Positions 43,630 to 55,600 of a stretch of 64,000 bases of DNA are shown here, one piece after another. Origin of the DNA: Lolium rigidum. Taxonomy: Eukaryota; Streptophyta; Magnoliopsida; Poales; Poaceae. The stretch lies in contig NC_061510.1 of NCBI RefSeq assembly GCF_022539505.1, positions 273,119,687-273,183,686 on the forward strand. Reading direction: 5' to 3'. The translations under genes were made by a program, and so were the position numbers. Within the stretch, counting starts at the first letter, position 1; each line of letters opens with the position of its first letter. The notes beneath the pieces are model-generated. The model was given only the letters and a program-made list of their open reading frames with translations, was not told the origin of the DNA and did no database searches.

Positions 43630-45233
43630 TGATACGTCTCCGACGTATCGATAATTTCTTATGTTCTATGCCATATTATTGATGATACCTACATGTTTTA
43701 TGCACACTTTATGTCATATTCGTGCATTTTCTCGGAACTAACCTATTAACAAGATGCCGAAGTGCCGCTTGTCGTTTTCTGCTGTTTTTGGTTTCGAAAT
43801 CCTAGTAACGAAATATTCTCGGAATTGGACGAAATCAAGACCCAGGGGCCTATTTTGCCACGAACCTTCCGGAAGACCGAAGAGCATACGAAGTGGGGCC
43901 ACGAGGTGGCCAAACCACAAGGCGGCGCGGCCAAGGGGGGGCCCGCGCCGCCCTGTGGTGTGGGCCCCTCGTCAGCCCCCCGACTCTGCCCTTCCGCCTA
44001 CTTAAAGCCTCCGTCACGAAACCCCTGAGGCGAAAAACCACGATACGGAAAACTTCCAGAGACGCCGCCGCCGCCGATCCCATCTCGGGGGATTCTGGAG
44101 ATCTCCTCCGGCACCCTGCCGGAGAGGGGATTCATCTCCCGGAGGACTCTACACCGCCATGGTCGCCTCCGAAGTGATGAGTGAGTAGTTCACCCCTGGA
44201 CTATGGGTCCATAGCAGTAGCTAGATGGTTGTCTTCTCCTCATTGTGCTTCATTGTTAGATCTTGTGAGCTGCCTAACATGATCAAGATCATCTATCTGT
44301 AATACTCTATGTTATGTTTGTCGGGATCCGATGGATAGAGAATACCATGTTATGTTAATTATCAAGTTATTGCATATGTGTTGTTTATGATCTTGCATGC
44401 TCTCCGTTATTAGTAGAGGCTCTGGCCAAGTTGATGCTAGTAACTCCAAGAGGGAGTATTTATGCTCGATAGTGGGTTCATGCCTCGCATTGACACCTAG
44501 GACGATGTGATGAAAGTTCTAAGGTTGTGTTGTGCTGTTGCCACTAGGGATAAAACATTGATGCTATGTTCGAGGATGTAGTTATTGATTACATTACGCA
44601 CCATACTTAATGCAATTGTCTGTTGCTTTGCATCTTAATACCGGAAGGGGTTCGGACGATAACTCTGAAGGTGGACTTTTTAGGCATAGATGCAGTTGGA
44701 TGGCGGTCTATGTACTTTGTCGTAATGCCCAATTAAATCTCACTATACTTATCATGACATGTATGTGAATTGTTATGCCCTCTCTATTTGTCAATTGCCC
44801 GACTGTAATTTGTTTACCCAACATGCTTTTATCTTATGGGAGAGACCCCTCTAGTGAACTTTGGACCCCGGTCCATTCTTTTAATACTGAAATACAAATC
44901 TGTCGCAATACTTGTTTTTACTCGTTTTCTCTCGCAAACAATCATCTTCCACACAATTCGGTTAATCCTTTGTTACAGCAAGCTGGTGAGATTGACAACC
45001 TCACCTGTTTCGTTGGGGCAAAGTACTTTGGTTGTGTTGTGCAGGTTCCACGTTGGCGCCGGAATCCCCGGTGTTGCGCCGCACTACATCCCGCCGCCAT
45101 CAACCTTCAACGTGCTTCTTGGCTCCTCCTGGTTCGATAAACCTTGGTTTCTTTCTGAGGGAAAACTTGCTGCTGTGCGCATCATACCTTCCTCTTGGGG
45201 TTGCCCAACGAACCTGTGAAATACACGCCATCA
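43630..45233 (+). repeat. Element C 3' LTR
   Basis: 1604 bp, ending ACACGCCATCA, followed by the second target copy CCATC (45234-45238) and then RT codons of D2. Confidence 0.95.
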
Positions 45234-45238
45234 CCATC

Positions 45239-48065
45239 GACTTCCGAGATCTTAACAGAGCCACTCCAAAAGATGAGTATCCGATGCCTGTGGCAGAAAC
45301 ATTGATCAATGCAGCTGCTGGCCACAAGGTTTTAAGCTTCATGGATGGCAACGCCGGCTATAACCAGATCTTCATGGCTCCAGAAGATATACACAAGACC
45401 GCATTCAGAGTACCAGGGGCAGTAGGCTTGTTTGAATATGTGGTCATGACCTTTGGGTTGAAGAATGCTGGTGCAACGTATCAAAGAGTCATGAATTATA
45501 TATTTCACGATCTGATCGGCAAGTTGGTGGAGATCTACATCGATGACGTGGTAGTCAAGTCTGTCTCCATGGAGGGACACTTGGGTGATTTGCGACGCAT
45601 CCTAGACCGAACTCGGAAGTTCGGACTGAGAATGAATCCGAAGAAGTGTGCCTTTGGTGTGACGGCCGGTCAGTTCCTAGGATTTCTGGTTCATGAACGA
45701 GGAATTGAGATCGGCCTGAAAAGTCAGGAGGCAGTGCGTACCATGCAGCCGCCCACCACGAAGAAAGAGCTCCAACGTCTTATCGGCAAGATCAACTTCG
45801 TCCGCCGATTCATCTCTAACCTGTCAGGACGAATCGAGCCGTTCATGGCATTGGTGAAGATTAAATCTGATGACGAGTTTCACTGGGGGGCAGAACAGCA
45901 GCAGGCGTTTGACGAGATTAAGCGGTATCTGACGACGCCGCCTGTGCTAGTCCCACCCCAACAAGACAGACCGTTCTATATCTACTTGTCGTAGGCCGAC
46001 ACGTCCATCGCTTCGGTGGTGGTGCAACTTTTGAGGGTGTTGAAAAGGTCGTCTTCTACCTCAGCGAAGGATGTCGGACGCGGAGACAAGGTATCTCGAG
46101 GTCGAGAAGCTTTGCCTTTGCTCGTTCTTCACTCGCACCAAGCTCCACCACATCCTTTTGACGGCGAAATCATCGTCATCCGCAAGTCGGATGTTGTCAA
46201 GCACATGCTATCGGCCCCCGTTTTGAAAGGCCGGCTTGGTAAGTGGATGTTCGCGCTGACGGAGTTCGACCTTCGGTATCAGCTTGCGAAAGCAGTCAAG
46301 GGACAAGCGTTGGCCGATCTTATAGCTGAGCGGATTAACACTAATATAGCGGCACTATCTGTACGTGCGTGGGCTATGTTCTTCGATGGATCGGCTTGTG
46401 ACGATGGTTGTGGCATCGGCATTCTGCTCGTGTCGCCTCGGGGGGCAACATATTCTTTCGCCATCAGGCTAGCTGCACCTTGCACCAACAATGTTGCTGA
46501 ATATGAGGCAGTGCGCAAGGGGATGGAGTTGCTGTTGGAAGCCGGGGCAGAGGCAGTTGAGCTTTTTGGAGACTCGAAGTTGGTGATCTCTCAACTCACG
46601 GAAGAATACAAGTGCGAGAGTGAATCACTTTTCCCATATTGGGTGGAGTGTCGTGAGCTGATGACACATTTTCGGTACATCAATTTCAATTGGGTCCCAA
46701 GGTCTCAGAATACCGACGCCAATGATCTCGCGCAGATGGCGTCAGGATACAAGGACATACCTGACGGGTCAGAAGTTCAGGTGCAGTTCCTGGAGCAGGA
46801 CGATTGGAGAGCCGATATCTTCAATTACTTGAAGGATTCGGCTCGGGGGGCACCCAAAAGGATAATATACAAGGCTATGAAGTATGTCCTCATAGGAGAT
46901 GACATGTTCTACAGGACGTTGGAAGGGTTACTACTTAAGTGCCTGGGACCAACTGAGTCTAATCGGCTCTTACATGAGGTGCACGAAGGCGCCTGTGGAA
47001 CTCACCAATCGGCCCATAAGATGAAGTGGTTAATTAGGTGATCAGGGTTTTATTGGCCTACCATGCTGGAAGACTGCTTCAACTACTACAAGGGATGCCA
47101 AGCGTGTCAGATATTCGGGAAAATCCAGATGGTACCCGCGTCAGCAATGAACCCCATCATCAAACCTTGGCAATTTCGAGGTTGGGGCATGGATATGATC
47201 GGCAAGATACATCCTCCGTCAAGCAAAAACCACGAGTGGATTCTGGCCATTACAGATTATTTCACCAAATGGGTGGAGGCCGTACCCATGAAGAAAGTAA
47301 AATCGGAAGATGTTATCCAATTTGTCAAAGAACATGTCATTCATAGGTTCGGGATCCCCCAAACCATCACGACCGATGGAGGTTCGGTCTTTGTTTCCAA
47401 AGAATTCAGAAAGTTCTGTGATGACATGGGGATTAAGCTAATCCGATCGTCTCCATACTACGCTCAAGCCAACGGGCAAGCTGAAGCATCCAATCAAAGC
47501 CTGATCAAGCTGATTAAGAGGAAGATCGAGGAGAACCCCAGGGTGTGGCACGAGACGTTATCAGAGGCTTTGTGGGCTTATCGCATGTCATGCCATGGAG
47601 CTATAAAGACTTCGCCGTACCAGCTTGTCTATGGGCAGGAAGCCGTATTACCGTGGGAGATTACGGCTGGGTCAAGACGTGTCACGTTTCAGAATGACCT
47701 GACACCTGAGGAATATGCCGCCCTGATGAGTGACACTATTGAGGATGCAACGGAACTGAGACTTTGGTCGTTAGAGAAGATTAAAGAGAACAAAGCCAGA
47801 GTAGCTCGGGCATACAATAAAAAGGTAAGGCCAAAGGAGTTTCAAGTTGGCGATCTAGTATGGGAAGCCGTGTTGCCGCTAGGAACCAGGGATAAAGCAT
47901 ACGGGAAATGGTCTCCTAATTGGCACGGTCCTTACAAAGTCATCCAGGTTCTGAAGGGCAATGCCTACATGCTTGAACAGCTTGGATGGTGTGAAGTTCC
48001 CAGTGGCCGTCAATGGCCAACATCTCAAGAAGTATTTCCCAAGCATGTGGGAGGATGGGCAGTGA
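45239..48065 (+). pseudogene. D2 RT (second part), RNase H and integrase
   Basis: RT resumes DFRDLNRATPKDEYPMP, with MTFGLKNAGATYQRVMNYI and catalytic YIDDVVVKS (about 45535-45562), to a stop near 45992. RNase H follows from 46370: AMFFDGSACDDGCGIGILL, NNVAEYEAVRKGMEL, FGDSKLVISQL and RSQNTDANDLAQMASG. Integrase has the HHCC zinc site split by a TGA at 47039-47041 (VHEGACGTHQSAHKMKW then YKGCQACQIFGK). The DDE core is WGMDMIG, ITDYFTKWVEAVP, TTDGGSVF and YAQANGQAEASNQS. The C-terminus KYFPSMWEDGQ belongs to G; in D2 it is reached only after a shift near 47990. Frameshifts near 45995, 46130 and 47990 plus the TGA make it non-functional. Confidence 0.88.
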
Positions 48066-49095
48066 GATATGGAGGCCGATTTCAAGATCGGCCAGTAAAA
48101 AAAAAACTACAGCCGATGTACGGACATCGACTTCAGTATACAAGCATGAAAAGACAACAGTATGCGTACAGCCGATGCATGGGCATCGACTTCAGAATAA
48201 TAAAAGCCGATGCATTGTCATCGACTCTAGAGGGGCGAGCTCAATCATAATATTTGGGATAAGTCATCCTAGCTGTTGTTGAGGAGTCCAATCTGCACAT
48301 TTGAGGTGGTTTGGACGGAAACTAGACCTGTTGGACCGTGTGGATAGGCAACGGCTTGGCCTCGAATCGCGGTTATAGTGCAATCCGATGCCCTGTCATC
48401 GGCTCTTGGTACAGCGACTTCGTTTCGACAATCGGCAAGGTCGACAAGAAAGTAAGACTAATTGGGGAATACTCCCTTCATTAATAGTGGGATTTCTTAC
48501 AAAGAAGGAGATGATTGCTCGGGGAAGAAAGGACAAAAGCCGACTACTACTACTAATCCCTAATCTAAGGGCCGTTGCTGCCCTCGTCGCTGTCGTCACT
48601 GCCGCCGGCGCAGCTACTGATAGGCTCCTCATCGCTGCTCCCATAGCCTTCTACGGGAGCCTCGTCTTCCTCATTGTCGTCATCGCTGTCGTCGTCCCAC
48701 CAGGCGCTGAGGCGCTTCGCCGGTGGGTAACCTTCGAGGGAGTCGTCGTCGTCATCCTCCACCTCTTCTTCGGAGGAGGTGTAGTCGTCCCAGGAAGAAG
48801 ACATGGCTACGGGGGAATGGGGGTTCTTTGCCGATGGCTAGTACGGAGCAGGAGGGTGAAAGGACGAACTGCTCGACGCGGTTAAATAAAGGATGCAGTG
48901 GAGGTTCAATGCCACAGCAGTTTCCGAGGAAGTGGTGCCCGACAGAAGAAAAATTTCGCAGGCCACGCGGAGAAGTGGAAGAGGCAAGGCATCGTAATGA
49001 AGGATACTGCGGCAGTTCTGCTCTGCCACGACATGACCCGACGAAAGAAAAGCGTAATGATTTTGGAAATGTCATTTCCAAAACCAGGGGGCATG
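48066..49095 (+). other. D2 region between pol and 3' LTR: hairpins and antisense ORF
   Basis: Five imperfect palindromes of the AGCCGATG...CATCGGCT type lie at 48074-48093, 48111-48132, 48170-48191, 48205-48226 and about 48384-48404. An antisense acidic ORF follows (48804-48565). The end is the purine-rich tract CCAGGGGGCATG before the LTR. Confidence 0.7.
48565..48804 (-). CDS. D2 antisense acidic ORF (GYPPAKR motif)
   Basis: 79 residues on the strand opposite to pol, starting MSSSWDDYTSSEEEVEDDDD. The motif SLEGYPPAKRLSAWWDDD (codons about 48741-48688) and the tail EEDEAPVEGYGSSDEEPISS match the plus-strand ORF of element G (51725-52196); the GYPPAKRL...PVE core also recurs in element H (60063-60182). 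Compared with G, about 240 bp after the MSSS start are missing, but the frame remains open. The protein is highly acidic with no recognised domain; a nuclear or chromatin-binding role is only a guess. Confidence 0.6.
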   Translation of the reverse strand: MSSSWDDYTSSEEEVEDDDDDSLEGYPPAKRLSAWWDDDSDDDNEEDEAPVEGYGSSDEEPISSCAGGSDDSDEGSNGP

Positions 49096-50253
49096 TGTTA
49101 TCACCAGAATTTGACCGGATCAGAGGTGGGCCGCGATTGGAGATGGGCTTTAAGAATATATATATAAGAAATACATAAATCGGCCTTGTGTACCAAGTTT
49201 GGGCTAATTGCCCGTGTATCTGTACCATAGTAGGATACGTGTCGGTTAGAAGTTAGAGTTTTATCCGTGCACGGTTAGGTGCACGCCTGAATTAGAAAGT
49301 CCCGGACTATAAATATGTATCTAGGGTTTATGAAATAAACAACAACCAACGTTCAACACAAATCAATCTCGGCGCATCGCCAACTCCTCGTCTCGAGGGT
49401 TTCTTCCGGTAGCACCATGCTGCCTAGATCGCATCTTGCGATCTAGGCAGCACAAGCTTATTACGTTGTTCATGCGTTGCTGCATCGAAGCCTTTTTGAT
49501 GGCGAGCAACGTAGTTATCTTAGATGTGTTAGGGTTAGCATTGTTCTTCGTATCATATGCTTGTCGTAGTGCAACCCTTATACATCTAGCCGCCCTACAC
49601 CTATCTTAGGTGTAGGGGCGGCACCTCGCTTGATCATTGTTTAGTAGATCCGATCCGTTACGGTTGCTCCTTGTTCTTCAAGGATTAGTTTAATATCCGC
49701 AATAGTTAGGCCTTACAAAGGGTTGGAGGATCCAGCGGCGTGTAGGGTGTAGTTTGCTAGCCTAGACAGGATGTTCGGGGATCAACCTCGTGTTGGTTTT
49801 TAGGCCCTGTCTAGGATCGGCTTACGATCATCGTATGCGAGCGCGAGGCCCAATCGTGAGTAGGATGATCCGATTATGCGGTGAAAACCCTAAATCGTCG
49901 TAGATCGCTTTAGCTTTATCTTGATCAAGCAGGACCACCATATATTCGTACACCTCGTACGAATCATGGGTGGATCGGCTCTTTGAGCCGATTCACGAGA
50001 CAACTCGAGAGCCGACCGAGGCTCGTATTTAACGTTTACGTGTATGCCATGCAGGAAACTAAGCGAGGCATCATCCAACACCTTCCTGACCAGGTATAGG
50101 TCAGGTGGCACGCCCTTGCGACAGCATCGGACATGTGACCAGAAGGCTTTGCGGGCCGTCGCTCTGAGGGACTGGGGCCAGCCGCGATCTCGGGAGATTC
50201 CCGGCTCTACGGTGTTGCCCGTCGCTGCCCGCCGGTGGGTTTCGACCGCAACA
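49096..50253 (+). repeat. Family D LTR, left arm of the palindrome
   Basis: 1158 bp, TGTTATCACCAGAATTTGAC to TTTCGACCGCAACA. It is followed by 17 bp (50254-50270) and then an inverted LTR. Near its end it lacks a T (TTTCGACC instead of TTTCTGACC), a state shared only with the inverted neighbour. Confidence 0.88.
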
Positions 50254-50270
50254 CATTCCCGGCTCTACGG

Positions 50271-51429
50271 TGTTGCGGTCGAAACCCACCGGCGGGCAGC
50301 GACGGGCAACACCGTAGAGCCGGGAATCTCCCAGATCGCGGGCTGGCCCCGGTCCCTCCGAGCGACGGCCCGCAAAGCCTTCCGGTCACACGTCCGATGC
50401 CGTCGCAAGGGCGTGCCACCTGACCTATACCTGGTCGGAAGGTGTTGGATGATGCCTCGCTTAGTTTCCCGCATGGCATACACGTAAACGTTAAATACGA
50501 GCCTCGATCGGCTCTCAAAGTTGTCTCGTGAATCGGCTCAAAGAGCCGATCCACCCATGATTCGTACGAGGTGTACGAATATATGGTGGTCCTCGCTGAT
50601 CAAGATAAAGCTAATGCGATCTACGACGATTTAGGGTTTTCACCGCATAATCGGATCATCCTACTCACGATTGGGCCTCGCGCCGCGTACGGTGATCGTA
50701 AGCCGATCCTAGACAGGCCTAAAACCAACACGAGGTTGATCCCCGAACATCCCGTCTAGGGCTAGCAAACTACACCCTACACGCCGCCGGATCCTCCAAC
50801 CCTTTGTAAGGCCTAACTATTGCGGATATTAAACTAATCCTTGAAGAACAAGGAGCAACCGTAATGGATCGGATCTACTAAACAATGATCAAGCGGTGTG
50901 CCGCCCCTACACCTAAGATAGGTGTAAGGGCGGCTAGATGTATAAGGGTTGCACTACGACAAGATATGATACGAAGAACAATGCTAACCCTAACACATCT
51001 AAGATAACTATGTTGCTCGCCATCAAAAAGGCTTCAAAGACGAGCAACGCATGAACAACGTAATAAGCTTAGGCTGCCTAGATCGCAAGATGCGATCTAG
51101 GCAGCATGGTGCTTACCGGAAGAAACCCTCGAGACGAAGGAGTTGGCGATGCGCCGAGATTGATTTGTGTTGAACATTGGTTGTTGTTTATTTCATAAAC
51201 CCTAGATACATATTTATAGTCCGTAGACTTTCTAACGTGGGAATAATCCCAACCGTGCACGAGGCAAACTCTAACTAACCGACACGTATTCTACTATGTT
51301 ACAGATACAAGGGAAAACTAGCCCAAACTTTGCATATAAGGCCGATTCACGTATTTCTTCTGTATATAATCTTCAAGCCCATCTTGATCGCGGCCCACCT
51401 CTCGACTCGGTCAAATTCCGGTGATAACA
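50271..51429 (-). repeat. Element G 3' LTR, right arm of the palindrome
   Basis: 1159 bp in inverted orientation to 49096-50253. Over U3 it groups with the other G LTR (for example CCGTAGACTTTCTAACGTGG, shared with 56460-57622), but over its last 80-100 bp it shares private changes with the LTR at 49096-50253. Confidence 0.88.
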
Positions 51430-51724
51430 CATGCTCCCCTGGTTTTGGAAATGACATTTCCAAAATCATTACGCTTTTCTTTCGTCGGGTCATGTCGTGG
51501 CGTAGCGTAACCGCCGTAGTATCCTTCATTACGATGCCTTGCCTCTTCCACTTCTCCGCGTGGCCTCGCAAAACTTTTCTTCTCGTTGGGCACCACTTCC
51601 TCGGAAACCGCCGTGGCATTGAACCTCCACTGCATCCTTTATTTAACCGTGTCGAGCAGTTCGCCCTTTCACCCTCCTGCTCCGTACTAGCCATCGGCAA
51701 AAGAACCCCCATTTCTCCGTAGCC

Positions 51725-52196
51725 ATGTCTTCTTCCTCCTCCTCCTCCTCAAACCTCTCCGATGTATCATCTCCCTTCCGTGAGCCAATGCCAGAGTGGG
51801 GCTCGTTGGCGGCGCACGACATCCTCGCCCCAACGACGTGGGACAAGGAGGAGCACGATTCCTCCATCTGGTCCAAGGATGACAAATCCTTGACCGACGG
51901 AGAGGACGACCTCCGATTCCTCGTCGACGGGGAGGAGGAGGCGGAGAGTGAGGACGACCGCTTCTCCTCGGGACGACTACACCTCCTCCGAGGAAGAGGT
52001 GGAGGATGACGACGACGATTCCCTCGAAGGTTACCCACCGGCGAAGCGCCTCCGCGCCTGGTGGGACGACGATAGCGATGACGACGATGAGGAAGACGAG
52101 GCTCCCGTAGAAGGCTATGGGAGCAGCGATGACGAGCCTATCAGCAGCTGCGCCGGCGGCAGTGACGACGGCGACAAGGGCAGCAACGACCCTTAG
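51725..52196 (+). pseudogene. Element G antisense acidic ORF (GYPPAKR motif)
   Basis: Plus strand, opposite to pol of G. ATG at 51725 gives MSSSSSSSSNLSDVSSPFRE, followed by acidic DGEDDLRFLVDGEEEAESED. Near 51970 one extra base shifts the frame. The continuing frame has DDYTSSEEEVEDDDDDSLEG, YPPAKRLRAWWDDDS and EAPVEGYGSSDDEPISSCAG to a stop at 52194-52196. About 75 nt upstream of the ATG is TTTATTTAA (about 51638-51646), a possible TATA element on this strand. It is the longest version of the acidic ORF in the window and is probably a recently broken gene. Confidence 0.6.
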
Positions 52197-52682
52197 ATTA
52201 GGGACTAGTAGTCGGCTTTTGTCCTTTCTTCCCCAAGCAATCGTCTCCTTCTTTGTAAGAAATCCCACTATTAATGAAGGGAGTATTCCCCAATTAGTCT
52301 TACTTTCTTGTCGACCTTGCGGATTGTCGAAACGAAGTCGCTGTACAAAGAGCCGATGACAGGGCATCGGCTTGCACTATAACCGCGATTCAAGGCCAAG
52401 CCGTTAGGCATCTAGCCAACAGGTCTAGTTTCCGTCCAAACCACCTCAAACGTGCAGATCGGACTCCTCAACAACCGCTGGGATGACTTATCACAAATAT
52501 TATGATTAAGCTCGCCCCTCTAGAGTCGATGACAATGTATCGGCTTTTATTATTCTGAAGTCGATGCCCATGCATCGGCTGTACGCATACTGTTGTCCCT
52601 TCATGCTTGTATACTGAAGTCGATGTCCGTACATCGGCTGTAGTTTTTTTTACTGGCCGATTTTGAAATCGGCCTCCATATC
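52197..52682 (-). other. Element G hairpin-bearing spacer
   Basis: Non-coding. It has several palindromes of the AGCCGATG...CATCGGCT type, for example 52351-52372, 52524-52545 and others near 52560, 52620 and 52655, matching those of D2 in inverse orientation. Confidence 0.65.
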
Positions 52683-55600
52683 TCACTGCCCATCCTCCCA
52701 CATGCTTGGGAAATACTTCTTGAGATGTTGGCCATTGATGGCCACTGGGAACTTCACACCATCCAACTGTTCAAGCATGTAGGCATTGCCCTTCGTAACC
52801 CGGATGACTTTGTAAGGACCGTGCCAATTAGGAGACCACTTGCCGTATGCTTTATCCCTGGTTCCTAGTGGCAACACGGCTTCCCATACTAGATCGCCAA
52901 CTTGAAACTCCATTGGCCTTACCTTTTTATTGTATGCCCGAGCTACTCTGGCTTTGTTCTCTTTAATATTCTCTAACGACCAAAGTCTAAGTTCCGTTGC
53001 ATCCTCAATAGTGTCACTCATCGTGGTTGCATATTCCTCGTGTGTCGTGTCATTCCGAAACGTGACACGTCTTGACCCAGCCGTAATCTCCCAAGGTAAT
53101 ACGGCTTCCTGCCCATAGACAAGCTGGTACGGCGAAGTATTTATAGCCCCATGGCATGACATGCGATAAGCCCACAAAGCCTCTGATAACGTCTCGTGCC
53201 ACACCCTGGGGTTCTCCTCGATCTTCCTCTTAATCAGCTTGATCAGGCTTTGATTGGATGCTTCAGCTTGCCCGTTGGCTTGAGCGTAGTATGGAGACGA
53301 TCGGATTAGCTTAATCCCCATGTCATCACGTAACTTTCTGAATTCTTTAGAAACAAAGACCGAACCTCCATCGGTCGTGATGGTTTGGGGAATCCCGAAC
53401 CTATGAATGACATGTTCTTTGACAAATTGGATAACATCTTCCGATTTTACTTTCTTCATGGGTACGGCCTCCACCCATTTGGTGAAATAATCTGTAATGG
53501 CCAGAATCCACTCGTGGTTTTTTCTTGACGGAGGATGTATCTTGCCGATCATATCCATGCCCTAACCTCGAAATGGCCAAGGTTTGATGATGGGGTTCAT
53601 TGCTGACGCGGGTACCATCTGGATTTTCCCGAACATCTGACACGCTTGGCACCCCTTGTAGTAGTTGAAGCAGTCTTCCAGCATGGTAGGCCAATAAAAC
53701 TCTGATCGCCTAATTAACCACTTCATCTTATGGGCCGATTGGTGAGTCCCACAGGCGCCTTCGTGCACCTCATGTAAGAGCCGATTAGACTCAGTTGGTC
53801 CCAGGCACTTAAGTAGTAACCCTTCCAACGTCATGTAGAACATGTCATCTCCTATGAGGACATATTTCATAGCCTTGTATCTTATCCTTTTGGGTGCCCC
53901 CCGAGCCGAATCCTTCAAGTAATTGAAGATATCGGCTCTCCAATCGTCCTGCTCCAGAACCGCACTCGAACTTCTGACCCGTCAGGTATGTCCTTGTATC
54001 CTTACGCCATCTGCGCGAGATCATTGGCGTCGGTATTCTGAGACCTTGTGACCCAATTGAAATTGATGTACTGAAAATGTGTCATCAGCTCACGACACTC
54101 CACCCAATATGGGAAAAGTGATTCACTCTCGCACTTGTATTCTTCCGCGAGTTGAGAGATCACCAACTTCGAGTCTCCAAAAGCTCAACTGCCTCTGCCC
54201 CGGCTTCCAACAGCAACTCCATCCCCTTACGCACTGCCTCATATTCAGCAACATTGTTGGTGCAAGGTGCAGCTAGCCTGATGGCGAAAGAATATGTTGC
54301 CCCCCCCGAGGCGACACGAGCAGAATGCCGATGCCACAACCATCGTCACAAGCCGATCCATCGAAGAACATAGTCCACGCACGTACAGATAGTGCCGCTA
54401 TATTAGTGTTAATCCGCTCAGCTATAAGATCGGCCAACGCTTGTCCCTTGGATCGCTTTCGCAGGCTGATACCGAAGGTCGAACTCCGTCAGCGCGAACA
54501 TCCACTTACCAAGCCGGCCTTTCAAAACAGGGGCCGACAGCATGTGCTTGACAACATTCGACTTGCAGATGACGATGATTTCTGCCGTCAAAAGGATGTG
54601 GTGGAGCTTGGTGCAGGTGAAGAACAGGCAAAGGCAAAGCTTCTCGACCTCAGGATACCTTGTCTCCGCGTCCAACATCCTTCTGCTGAGGTAGAAGACG
54701 ACCTTTTCAACACCCTCAAAAAGTTGCACCACCACCGAAGCGATGGACGTGTCAGCTACTAACAAGTAGATATAGAACGGCCTGTCTTGTTGGGGTGGGA
54801 CTAGCACAGGCGGCGTCGTCAGATACCGCTTAATCTCGTCAAATGCCCGCCGCCGTTCGCCCCCGCTGAAACTCGTCATCGGATTTAATCTTCACCAACG
54901 CCATGAACGGCTCGATTCGTCCCGACAGTGTTAGAGATGAATCGGCGGACGAAGTTGATCTTGCCGATAAGACGTTGGAGCTCTTTCTTCGTGGTGGGCG
55001 GCTGCATGGTACGCACCGCCTCCTGACTTTTCAGGCCGATCTCAATTCCTCGTTCATGAACCAGAAATCCTAGGAACTGACCGGCCGTCACACCAAAGGC
55101 ACACTTCTTCGGATTCATTCTCAGTCCGAACTTCCGAGTTCGGTCTAGGATGCGTCGCAAATCACCCAAGTGTCCCTCCATGGAGACAGACTTGACTACC
55201 ACGTCATCGATGTAGATCTTCACCAACTTGCCGATCAGATCGTGAAATATATAATTCATGGCTCTTTGATACGTTGCACCAGCATTCTTCAACCCAAAGG
55301 TCATGACCACATATTCAAACAAGCCTACTGCCCCTGGTACTCTGAATGCGGTCTTGTGTATATCTTCTGGAGCCATGAAGATCTGGTTATAGCCGGCGTT
55401 GCCATCCATGAAGCTTAAAACCTTGTGGCCAGCAGCTGCATTGATCAATGTTTCTGCCACAGGCATCGGATACTCATCTTTTGGAGTGGCTCTGTTAAGA
55501 TCTCGGAAATCGATGGCCACACGCCACCGGCCGTCCTTCTTTTCTACAGGAACGATACTGGAGATCCATTCAGCATACCTGCATGGCCTAATGAACCCAG

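Larger units (their letters stand above)
38560..45233 (+). mobile_element. Element C: non-autonomous LTR retrotransposon (A/E family)
   Basis: 6674 bp, LTRs 38560-40159 (1600 bp) and 43630-45233 (1604 bp), target duplication CCATC at 38555-38559 and 45234-45238. The PBS is TGGCGCTGTTGCCGG at 40171-40185. It has one internal ORF (40397-41041) and a long 3' region. The high LTR identity and perfect target duplication point to a recent insertion. It inserted in the RT domain of D2, so it is younger than that unit. Confidence 0.95.
38287..49095 (+). mobile_element. Family D pol-only unit (D2), interrupted by element C
   Basis: After the LTR a 25-bp repeat of LTR interior (GTCCTGGGAGATTCCCGGCT..., 38287-38311) leads straight into pol at TTGCATGGGATTAC, with no gag and no protease. 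RT is split by element C at 38559/45239. RNase H and integrase follow to 48065. A non-coding stretch with an antisense ORF and hairpins precedes the tract TTTCCAAAACCAGGGGGCATG and the LTR at 49096. Confidence 0.82.

Noticed and set aside
45032..45994. Long plus-strand frame of 320 residues from LTR sequence into RT
   Set aside because: Its first 67 or so residues are the end of the element C LTR read through the insertion border. Only the part from 45239 is real RT, so it is not a natural fusion protein.
50044..50759. Mirrored frames on both strands around 50260
   Set aside because: The palindrome makes the same sequence appear on both strands; this is LTR DNA, not a gene pair.
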